Shown here one piece after another: positions 49,449 to 56,565 of a stretch of 64,000 bases of DNA. The stretch lies in contig NZ_JBAWJZ010000003.1 in NCBI RefSeq assembly GCF_043876835.1, positions 62,001 through 126,000 on the forward strand, read 5' to 3'. Within the stretch, counting starts at the first letter, position 1, and the number at the start of each line of letters is the position of its first letter. The stretch is from Yeosuana sp043876835 (lineage in GTDB: Bacteria > Bacteroidota > Bacteroidia > Flavobacteriales > Flavobacteriaceae). The notes beneath the pieces are model-generated. The model was not told the DNA's origin, did not search any database, and saw nothing but the letters and a program-made list of their open reading frames with translations. A program made the position numbers and the translations under genes.

Positions 49449-51548
49449 TTAGTTAAGGCTTACTGGTTTGTTTTCCACATTTCTATATGCTTTTACATTC
49501 TCTAAAAACTGATTTGCATTTTCTATATAAGCTGACGCAAATTCTTTAGTTGGTTTAAACTCTCTAATTTGATAAACCAATTCTGAAAAAGTGGTGCCTA
49601 AATCTAATTTACCATTTGAAATAAAGACCTCATCAAACTGACTTATGATGCCTGCTTGTGTATTGGTACTAATATTTTCAGAAAGCAATAATGCTTTTGC
49701 GGAATTTATCATAGAACTATAAGCATGGTAAATAGCACCTGAAAACACGTTATCAGCAAACGATACCCTTGCATTTTCAATTTTTTCTTCGCTTTCTAAA
49801 AATAAGGTTGAAATCAAATCAATAACAACTCCTGCACACTCTCCTACACCAATTGCTTTTTCATATTTTTCATCAGTTCCCCAATCAATAAAATCTGCCT
49901 GAGTTAGATTTGTAACATCTTGAAGATCATTTAAAAGGTCATAAAAATAACGCTCTCCTGTAGCCTTATAATATTCTAAAAAGGATTTACCTTGAGCATT
50001 TGCTTCAAAATCATTTAATATGATTCGTAAAGCTTCTGGTCCTCTTCTACTTGGAATCTTTACTACTTTATCGGCAAATAATCCATTTCCATCACCCAAA
50101 TTTCCACCACCTAATAGCACCTGCAATGCTGGTGCGACCAATTTATCTGGTGTACGAACCGACATGCCTTGAAAACCAATATTGGCCATGGTATGTTGCC
50201 CGCAAGCATTCATACAACCACTAATTTTTATGACTAGATCTTTGTTCTCTAAGTACTGTGGATACTCTGTTTTTATTACACGCTCTAATTCGGCCGCAAT
50301 TCCTGTACTGCTAGCAATACCTAAATTACAGGTATCTGTTCCCGGGCAGGCTGTTATATCAACCGCTTTATTATATCCTGCTTCTGCAAAACCAAGTTTA
50401 TCTAATTCTGTATAAAAAAACGGCACTAATTCTTCTTTAACAAATGGAATTAATATGTTTTGACGAAGTGATAAACGTATTTCACCTGTAGCATATTTTT
50501 CAACCAAATTGGCCAATAATCTTGCTTTATCTGTATAAAAATCTCCTAAAAGCACTTTAACACCAATAGCTACATAACCTTCTTGTTTTTGAGGGACAAG
50601 GTTTGTGGATTTCCAAATTTCAAAAGCCTTTTTATCTTTTATCTCAACTATTGGAGCTTCAACCGAAACTGGTTTTGAAGATTTATATGATTCAAAATCA
50701 ATAGGCACCGATTTAAACTCTATGGCGTTTTGCTCTTCTTCAACTAAAGCCTTAAAAGCATCTAATTCTATGTCTTTAATTAAGAATTTCATCCTAGCTT
50801 TGGCTCTACTTTTACGCTCGCCATGGCGGTCAAAAATTCTTAAAACGCCTTCCATTACTGGAATAATTTTGTCTGTAGGCAAGAAACTATATAGCTCATC
50901 GGCATGACGTGGTTGAGACCCTAATCCCCCACCAAGCATTACTTTAAATCCGCGAACACCATTTTCAATTTTAGCGATAAATCCTAAATCATGCATGTAT
51001 GAAAGTCCTGTATCTTCGTCAGATGATGAGAAAGACACTTTAAACTTTCGTCCCATTTCCTGACAAATAGGATTTCTTAAAAAGAATTTAAAAACGGCAT
51101 CTGCATAAGGTGACACATCAAAAGGTTCATTGATATCAATGCCTGCCGTTTCTGAAGCTGTTACATTTCTTACAGTATTTCCGCAAGCTTCTCTAAGGGT
51201 TACATCATCTTTTTCTAAGTCAGCCCAAAGTTGTGGCGTTCTGTTTAAATCAACATGATGAATTTGGATGTCTTGTCGCGTTGTAATATGCAAACGACCT
51301 CGAGAATATTCATCTGAAACATCTGCGATTCTTCGTAATTGATTGCTTAATACTTTTCCGTAAGGCAGTTTAATACGAATCATTTGAACGCCTTCTTGAC
51401 GTTGGCCATAAACACCGCGCGCCAAACGAAGACTTCTAAATTTTTCTTCATCAATCTTGCCCGTATTGAACAGCTCAATCTTTTTAGCTAATTCAATAAT
51501 ATCCTTTTCGACAATAGGATTCTCTATTTCCGTTCTAAAACTTTGCAT
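49449..51548 (-). CDS. Ferredoxin-type sulfite reductase with a C-terminal HEPN-like extension
   Basis: 699 residues. Two ferredoxin-like half-domains and two siroheme-binding domains are recognisable (RIKLPYGKVLSNQLRRIADVSDEY, HITTRQDIQIHHV). The [4Fe-4S]-siroheme Cys ligands are in TACPGTDTCNLG (C-x5-C) and KISGCMNACGQH (C-x3-C). It reduces sulfite to sulfide by six electrons. Sulfite and nitrite reductases of this type are ~550-600 residues; here the last ~140 residues (from about 560) form an added helical domain, best described as HEPN-like. The operon of sulfate activation enzymes favours sulfite over nitrite as substrate. Confidence 0.88.
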   Translation of the reverse strand: MQSFRTEIENPIVEKDIIELAKKIELFNTGKIDEEKFRSLRLARGVYGQRQEGVQMIRIKLPYGKVLSNQLRRIADVSDEYSRGRLHITTRQDIQIHHVDLNRTPQLWADLEKDDVTLREACGNTVRNVTASETAGIDINEPFDVSPYADAVFKFFLRNPICQEMGRKFKVSFSSSDEDTGLSYMHDLGFIAKIENGVRGFKVMLGGGLGSQPRHADELYSFLPTDKIIPVMEGVLRIFDRHGERKSRAKARMKFLIKDIELDAFKALVEEEQNAIEFKSVPIDFESYKSSKPVSVEAPIVEIKDKKAFEIWKSTNLVPQKQEGYVAIGVKVLLGDFYTDKARLLANLVEKYATGEIRLSLRQNILIPFVKEELVPFFYTELDKLGFAEAGYNKAVDITACPGTDTCNLGIASSTGIAAELERVIKTEYPQYLENKDLVIKISGCMNACGQHTMANIGFQGMSVRTPDKLVAPALQVLLGGGNLGDGNGLFADKVVKIPSRRGPEALRIILNDFEANAQGKSFLEYYKATGERYFYDLLNDLQDVTNLTQADFIDWGTDEKYEKAIGVGECAGVVIDLISTLFLESEEKIENARVSFADNVFSGAIYHAYSSMINSAKALLLSENISTNTQAGIISQFDEVFISNGKLDLGTTFSELVYQIREFKPTKEFASAYIENANQFLENVKAYRNVENKPVSLN

Positions 51549-51593
51549 TACGTACCTGACCTTACCTTACAGTAAGAATTTTTTAATTATTTT

Positions 51594-52841
51594 TTATTGA
51601 ATAAACCCTGCTCCAACAGTGTTATTTGTTTGTGTATCAATTAAAATAAATGAACCGTTTGTTCTATGATTTTTAAATTGATCATAAAAAATAGGTTTAT
51701 TTAATTTGAACGTTACCTGTGCAATGTCATTAACATTTAACCCAGTAACATCGGTTTCAATTCCAGAATAATCTGGATTTATTTTATGATGAATCTTATC
51801 AACTTTAGCCAACACTTTATTAACCCCATGCTGCACAATATATTTACCACCTGTTGTTAATTGTGATGCACACATCCAACAAATATTGGCTGTAAATTGC
51901 TTGTCTATAGTAGGCAAATCACCATCTTTTACAATCATATCACCACGACTTACATTGATATCATTCTCTAATGTAATGGTTACAGAACTACGTCTTGAGG
52001 CTGTTTGAAATTTTTCGTTATAGAAATAAATTTCTTTTATTTTAGATTTTGTTTTTGATGGTAAAACAACAACATCATCTCCAACACTTAATTCTCCTCC
52101 ATATACTTTTCCTGCATAACCTCTAAAATCATGAAACTCTTCTGTTTTTGGGCGAATAACATATTGCACAGGAAATCTAGGAGTACCAACATTAAAAATG
52201 TCTTTTTTATCTAATTCCTCTAAATGCTCCAATAAACTTTGTCCTGTGTACCAAGGCATCTTGTTGGATCTATTTACAACATTATCTCCCTTTAAAGCAC
52301 TTACCGGAATAAAAGTTATTTTTTGATCTTGATAATCTCTCTTACTCATCAATTCAACAAAATCTGCTTTGATTTTATTGTAAACCTCTTCTGAGTAATC
52401 AACCAAGTCCATTTTATTAATGGTCACAACCACATCTTTTATTCTCAATAAATTATTGATAAAAAAATGACGGTTGGTTTGCTCAATCACACCTTTTCTT
52501 GCATCAATTAAAATAACGGATGCTTGTGATGTTGATGCTCCGGTTACCATGTTTCTTGTGTATTCTACATGACCAGGCGTATCGGCAATGATGTAACTTT
52601 TTTTAGCAGTTGAAAAATATATGTGTGCCACATCAATAGTTATTCCCTGTTCTCTTTCTGCTACTAAACCATCTGTTGCCAATGAAAAATCCAAGTAGTC
52701 ATATCCTTTTTGTTTACTTGTTTTTTCAATAGCTTCTAACTTATCTGTAGTTAATGATTTTGTATCGTAAAGTATTCTACCAATCAAGGTGCTTTTCCCA
52801 TCATCTACACTTCCTGCTGTTGCAATTTTTAATACTTCCAT
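51594..52841 (-). CDS. cysN: Sulfate adenylyltransferase subunit 1 (GTPase)
   Basis: 415 residues from ATG 52841 (MEVLKIATAG). The GTPase motifs are GSVDDGKST (G1), DTPGH (G3) and NKMD (G4), followed by EF-Tu-like beta-barrel domains (VQYVIRPKTEEFHDFRGYAGKV). It drives ATP sulfurylase activity of CysD by GTP hydrolysis. There is no C-terminal APS-kinase domain (CysC), unlike the CysNC fusions of many bacteria. A longer frame to 52922 overlaps cysD and is rejected. Confidence 0.95.
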   Translation of the reverse strand: MEVLKIATAGSVDDGKSTLIGRILYDTKSLTTDKLEAIEKTSKQKGYDYLDFSLATDGLVAEREQGITIDVAHIYFSTAKKSYIIADTPGHVEYTRNMVTGASTSQASVILIDARKGVIEQTNRHFFINNLLRIKDVVVTINKMDLVDYSEEVYNKIKADFVELMSKRDYQDQKITFIPVSALKGDNVVNRSNKMPWYTGQSLLEHLEELDKKDIFNVGTPRFPVQYVIRPKTEEFHDFRGYAGKVYGGELSVGDDVVVLPSKTKSKIKEIYFYNEKFQTASRRSSVTITLENDINVSRGDMIVKDGDLPTIDKQFTANICWMCASQLTTGGKYIVQHGVNKVLAKVDKIHHKINPDYSGIETDVTGLNVNDIAQVTFKLNKPIFYDQFKNHRTNGSFILIDTQTNNTVGAGFIQ

Positions 52842-52863
52842 ATTATATCTTATTGGCTTTATT

Positions 52864-53766
52864 TTAAAAATATCCTTGTTGTTTACGTTTTTCCATAGCG
52901 GCATCAGAACGTTTATCATCAATTCTGGCTCCTCTTTCAGAAATAGTTGAATCTCTGATTTCTCTTACTACACTTGCAATATCTGTCGCTTCTGAAAATA
53001 CCGCTGCAGTACAACTCATATCTCCAACGGTTCTGAATCTAACCATACGCTCTAGCACTTCTTCATCGTCTTCCTGATATACAAATTCTGAATGTGACCA
53101 AATAAGACCATCACGTAAAAAGACTTTTCTTTTGTGAGCAAAATAAATTGATGGAATTTCTATATTTTCTTTTTCTATATATGACCAAACATCTAATTCT
53201 GTCCAGTTTGAAATTGGAAACACACGTACATTTTGACCGTGGTGAATTTGCCCATTTAACATATCGAACAATTCCGGACGCTGGTTTTTTTCATCCCACT
53301 GACCAAAATCATCACGAACAGAAAAAATACGCTCTTTAGCCCTAGCTTTTTCCTCATCGCGTCTTGCTCCACCTATACAGGCATCAAACTTAAATTCTTC
53401 AATAGCGTCTAAAAGCGTTGTTGTTTGTAATGAGTTTCTACTTGAATATTTTCCAGATTCTTCTTTTACTTTACCTTCATCAATAGAATCCTGGACATGT
53501 CTAACTATTAATTCCAACCCTAATTCCTCAACCAATTTGTCTCTAAACTCTATAGTTTCAGGAAAGTTGTGACCTGTATCAATATGCATTAAAGGAAATG
53601 GTACTTTGGCTGGATAAAACGCTTTTACGGCAAGTCTTACCAAAGTAATGGAATCTTTTCCTCCTGAAAACAACAACACAGGTTTTTCAAATTGTGCAGC
53701 TACTTCTCTCATTATATAAATAGCTTCATTTTCAAGCGAATTTATATGGTATGTATCTTTCTTCAT
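52864..53766 (-). CDS. cysD: Sulfate adenylyltransferase subunit 2
   Basis: 300 residues of the PP-loop ATP pyrophosphatase fold: LLFSGGKDSITLVRLA at the N-terminus, HIDTGHNFPET, ACIGGARRDEEKARAKERIFS and FPISNWTELDVWSYI. It forms adenylylsulfate from ATP and sulfate, with CysN as GTPase partner encoded 22 bases downstream. Confidence 0.96.
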   Translation of the reverse strand: MKKDTYHINSLENEAIYIMREVAAQFEKPVLLFSGGKDSITLVRLAVKAFYPAKVPFPLMHIDTGHNFPETIEFRDKLVEELGLELIVRHVQDSIDEGKVKEESGKYSSRNSLQTTTLLDAIEEFKFDACIGGARRDEEKARAKERIFSVRDDFGQWDEKNQRPELFDMLNGQIHHGQNVRVFPISNWTELDVWSYIEKENIEIPSIYFAHKRKVFLRDGLIWSHSEFVYQEDDEEVLERMVRFRTVGDMSCTAAVFSEATDIASVVREIRDSTISERGARIDDKRSDAAMEKRKQQGYF

Positions 53767-53787
53767 TTTACTCTTTTATCAATTTTC

Positions 53788-54408
53788 TTAAGCATGTAAA
53801 CCACACTCTCTATTCTCTAATGCTTTTGTTGGGTCGAAATATTTAAATTCGTTAGGTAAATTATTTTCTTCTAAATAGGCATCTAAATCAGAATCACTCC
53901 AATAATAAAATGGACTTACTTTTAAAACACCATCTTTACTTACACTAAAAATTCCAATACTATCTCTAAAGGCTGTTTGACCTTGACGTAAGTTTGTGAA
54001 CCAAACTTTTGGTTTATGGAATTCCATTGCTCGTCTAAAAGGTTCTAGTTTAACTTGCTCTGTAAACAACTTGTGTTCTGGAGCATCAATACTTGGTATA
54101 CCCATAACGACATCTCTGTGTGCTGCTGTCTGTTTAGGTACATACAGAAATACGTTTAATTTTAAATCTTCAATAACTTTTTCGGCATGTCTATATGTTT
54201 GTGGTGTATTATAACCTGTATCACACCAAACCACAGCAATATTTGGTTTAAACGTATTAACTGCGTGTAAAATTGCAGCTTCATAAGGTCTGAAGTTAGT
54301 TGTAACAACCGCTTCATTGCTAATCTCAAAAGCTTTTTTAATTATTTCAGAAGGCTTTGCTTCTTTAAATAGTCTATTTAATTCGTTTATTTGCTCTTGT
54401 GTCATCAT
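53788..54408 (-). CDS. cysH: Phosphoadenylyl-sulfate (or adenylyl-sulfate) reductase
   Basis: 206 residues from ATG 54408; the first two codons are both ATG. A strong Shine-Dalgarno GGAGGA (54420-54415) lies six bases upstream, unusual for Bacteroidota, and decides this start over an in-frame ATG at 54432. The PP-loop fold shows VVWCDTGYNTPQTYRHAE and the C-terminal catalytic ECGLHA. The Cys-Cys and CxxC ligands of the [4Fe-4S] APS reductases are missing, which points to PAPS as substrate and a thioredoxin-type donor. No APS kinase is in the window. Confidence 0.88.
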   Translation of the reverse strand: MMTQEQINELNRLFKEAKPSEIIKKAFEISNEAVVTTNFRPYEAAILHAVNTFKPNIAVVWCDTGYNTPQTYRHAEKVIEDLKLNVFLYVPKQTAAHRDVVMGIPSIDAPEHKLFTEQVKLEPFRRAMEFHKPKVWFTNLRQGQTAFRDSIGIFSVSKDGVLKVSPFYYWSDSDLDAYLEENNLPNEFKYFDPTKALENRECGLHA

Positions 54409-54420
54409 ATTATTTCCTCC
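54409..54420 (-). promoter_or_regulatory. Strong ribosome-binding site deciding the cysH start
   Basis: GGAGGA at 54420-54415 with a six-base spacer to ATG 54408. It overlaps the TAG stop of the DUF2061 gene, suggesting re-initiation by terminating ribosomes. Confidence 0.65.
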
Positions 54421-54683
54421 TACTTTCCCCATTTAATTGAATTCCAAATACGTTCGTGAAAAAAATACAGAACCATTTTTGTAACTAATTCTACCGAACC
54501 TATTGAAAAAGCCAATTCTAATTTACCAGTTACTATCCATGATATTAAAATAGTATCTAAAGTTCCTACTATTCTCCAGCTTATGGATTTAGCAATACTT
54601 CTAAATGGTTTCTCTTTAACAACGTCTTCTTTATATGTAGATTTCTCTTTTTGTATAGAATCTGTTAACACTTGTGTAATCAT
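54420..54683 (-). CDS. DUF2061 small membrane protein
   Basis: 87 residues. FRSIAKSISWRIVGTLDTILISWIVTGKLELAFSIGSVELVTKMVLYFFHERIWNSIKWGK is the DUF2061 pattern described in pieces: an RSIAKSISWR start, two membrane helices (about residues 33-50 and 54-72) and a C-terminal HERIWN segment. The family has no assigned function. Here it is the first gene of the sulfate-assimilation operon, directly behind an inverted-repeat operator, which hints at a role in sulfate or sulfite handling at the membrane. Confidence 0.83.
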   Translation of the reverse strand: MITQVLTDSIQKEKSTYKEDVVKEKPFRSIAKSISWRIVGTLDTILISWIVTGKLELAFSIGSVELVTKMVLYFFHERIWNSIKWGK

Positions 54684-54702
54684 TTTAAAATTGATTTATA
54701 TT

Positions 54703-54725
54703 ATTCCTATCGATTTAATAGGAAT
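54703..54725 (-). promoter_or_regulatory. Inverted-repeat operator at the sulfate-assimilation promoter
   Basis: ATTCCTAT (54703-54710) and ATAGGAAT (54718-54725) form a perfect 8-base inverted repeat with a 7-base spacer. It begins 2 bases downstream of the -7 element, so it covers the expected transcription start. An Rrf2-family regulator is encoded immediately upstream (54829-55266) and is the natural candidate to bind here. Confidence 0.68.
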
Positions 54726-54727
54726 TA

Positions 54728-54757
54728 CAAAAGTAAAACTTTTTATAACATACCAAA
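54728..54757 (-). promoter_or_regulatory. Bacteroidota-type promoter of the sulfate-assimilation operon
   Basis: Minus-strand TTTG at 54757-54754, an 18-base spacer, and TACTTTTG at 54735-54728: both elements match the TTTG / TAnnTTTG consensus. It precedes DUF2061-cysH-cysD-cysN and the genes behind them. Confidence 0.68.
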
Positions 54758-54828
54758 CATTATTAATAATTTTTTAGGATAATGAAATTTTTTAAGAAAA
54801 ATGGAAGAATATAAAAAGAAAAGTCGCA

Positions 54829-55266
54829 TTATATTGTGAAATTTTCATCCTTAGAGGTCTTACATATGTCAGCTAAAGTGTTATTTCTAAAAACATTCAA
54901 GGTGCTATCCCTAACTTGAATCATTAATTTGTGTACACTACAAGTAATCTCATCTGGACAGTCATCACACTTTTCATAGAAATTTAAACTCACACATGGC
55001 ACTAACGCAATAGGGCCTTCTAGAACCCTCATAACATCTGCCATTAAAATATCAGAAGGTTTTTTTATAAGATAGTATCCTCCATGTTTTCCTTTCTTTG
55101 ACCCTAAACAACCTGATTTTCTTAAAGTCAACAAAATACTTTCTAAAAATTTTTGTGGTATGTTTTCATTAAGGGCTATTTCACCTACTTGAACAGGTGT
55201 GTTTCCTTCTTGTCTTGCAAGATAAGTAAGTGCCTTTAAGCCGTATTTTGTTTTTTTAGATAGCAT
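54829..55266 (-). CDS. Rrf2-family transcriptional regulator
   Basis: 145 residues. The N-terminal winged helix (MLSKKTKYGLKALTYLARQEG ... PQKFLESILLTLRKSGCLGSKKGKHGGYYL) is typical of Rrf2 proteins such as IscR and CymR. Cysteines in PCVSLNFYEKCDDCPDEITC lie where IscR holds its [2Fe-2S] ligands, so it may sense an iron-sulfur cluster or sulfur status. It lies between a transsulfuration gene (13 bases) and the cys operon promoter with its operator; a repressor of sulfate assimilation is the likely role. Confidence 0.88.
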   Translation of the reverse strand: MLSKKTKYGLKALTYLARQEGNTPVQVGEIALNENIPQKFLESILLTLRKSGCLGSKKGKHGGYYLIKKPSDILMADVMRVLEGPIALVPCVSLNFYEKCDDCPDEITCSVHKLMIQVRDSTLNVFRNNTLADICKTSKDENFTI

Positions 55267-55279
55267 TGTGCTAATATAA

Positions 55280-56452
55280 TCAATTTAAAGCTTGCTCCAA
55301 ATCCTGAATAATATCATCTACATGTTCCAAACCAACTGAAATTCTAACTAAACCATCTGTAATACTAACTTCCAATCTATCAGCTTCCGACAATTTACTA
55401 TGGGTTGTTGATGCTGGATGGGTTACTATACTTCTGGTGTCGCCTAAATTTGCTGATAATGAACACATTTTTATGGCGTTTAAAAATTTTCTTCCGGCTT
55501 CAATACCACCTTTAACTTCAAAAGCAACAATATTTCCTCCAAGCTTCATTTGCTTTTTAGCCACTTCATATTGAGGATGAGATTTTAAAAATGGGTATTT
55601 TACCCAATTCACATTTGGATGAGATTCTAAAAACTCAGCTACTTTTAAAGCGTTTTCACAATGTTTATCGACTCTTACTGAAAGTGTTTCCAAGCTTTTT
55701 GATAAAACCCAGGCATTAAAAGGTGATAAAGCAGGCCCAGTATTTCTTGAAAACAAATAAATTTCTCTAATTAAATCTGCTCTACCAACAGTTACACCAC
55801 CTAAAACACGACCTTGTCCGTCAATCAATTTGGTTGCCGAATGGATAACCAAATGTGCACCATGTTTTATTGGCTGTTGTAAATATGGTGTTGCAAAGCA
55901 ATTATCTATTACTAAAAGTAAATTATGCTTTTTAGCAATATTTCCCAACAACTCTAAATCAATAATATCAATTGCAGGATTCGTTGGCGATTCGGCATAA
56001 AGAATTTTTGTTTTAGGCGTGATAAAACTTTCAATAGTTTCAGGCTTATTGATATCAAAATAACTTGTTGAAATATTCCACTTAGGAAGATAATTTACAA
56101 ACAACGCATGTGTAGAACCAAAAACAGAACGTGCAGATACAATATGATCGCCACTATTTAGCAATGCGGCAAACGTTGAAAACACGGCCGCCATTCCGGT
56201 AGCAAAAGCATATCCGCTTTCTGCACCTTCCATTTTACAAATTTTCTCTACAAATTCAGTCGTGTTAGGATTTGAAAAACGACTATAAATATTACGTTCC
56301 TTTTCTTCAGTAAAAGAAGCACGCATATCTTCGGCATCTTCAAAAACAAAACTTGATGTTAAATATAATGGGCTTGAATGTTCTAAAAATTTGGTACGCT
56401 CTAATTGGGTACGAATAGCTTCCGTTTCGAAATTTTTTATTTCCTCATCCAT
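55280..56452 (-). CDS. Trans-sulfuration PLP enzyme (O-succinylhomoserine sulfhydrylase / cystathionine gamma-synthase type)
   Basis: 390 residues of the Cys/Met-metabolism PLP family: YSRFSNPNTTEFVEKICKMEGAESGYAFATGMAA, the ESPTNPAIDIIDL segment, VIDNCFATPYLQQPIKHGAHLVIHSATKLIDGQG with the Schiff-base Lys, and THPASTTHSKL near the end. It is closest to the MetZ type, which forms homocysteine from acylhomoserine and sulfide, but cystathionine gamma-synthase or lyase cannot be excluded. It differs from the MetY encoded at 59984, so the organism has two such enzymes. Co-located with the Rrf2 regulator. Confidence 0.87.
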   Translation of the reverse strand: MDEEIKNFETEAIRTQLERTKFLEHSSPLYLTSSFVFEDAEDMRASFTEEKERNIYSRFSNPNTTEFVEKICKMEGAESGYAFATGMAAVFSTFAALLNSGDHIVSARSVFGSTHALFVNYLPKWNISTSYFDINKPETIESFITPKTKILYAESPTNPAIDIIDLELLGNIAKKHNLLLVIDNCFATPYLQQPIKHGAHLVIHSATKLIDGQGRVLGGVTVGRADLIREIYLFSRNTGPALSPFNAWVLSKSLETLSVRVDKHCENALKVAEFLESHPNVNWVKYPFLKSHPQYEVAKKQMKLGGNIVAFEVKGGIEAGRKFLNAIKMCSLSANLGDTRSIVTHPASTTHSKLSEADRLEVSITDGLVRISVGLEHVDDIIQDLEQALN

Positions 56453-56468
56453 GTTTTTTCTTTTTTGT

Positions 56469-56506
56469 CACGAATTCACGAATAATTTCAATTAATATAA
56501 TTCGTG
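56469..56506. repeat. Imperfect inverted repeat upstream of the trans-sulfuration gene
   Basis: CACGAATT at 56469-56476 is repeated in part at 56477-56483 (CACGAAT) and inverted at 56499-56506 (AATTCGTG). It sits in the leader of the gene starting at 56452. Short CACGAAT-type repeats are common between genes in flavobacteria, so it may be a dispersed element rather than an operator. Confidence 0.4.
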
Positions 56507-56534
56507 TATTGGTGGCTTATTTTATTTTTTAACT

Positions 56535-56559
56535 AAAAAGGTCTCGACTGCGCTCGACC
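56535..56559 (-). terminator. Putative terminator after the metX-thrA fusion gene
   Basis: On the minus strand a GC-rich segment with GGTC and GACC outer arms (56559-56556 and 56543-56540) is followed by five T bases at 56539-56535, six bases after the stop of the upstream gene. The stem is imperfect. The sequence TCGACTGCGCTCGA resembles a dispersed flavobacterial intergenic element. Confidence 0.55.
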
Positions 56560-56565
56560 AGACAA

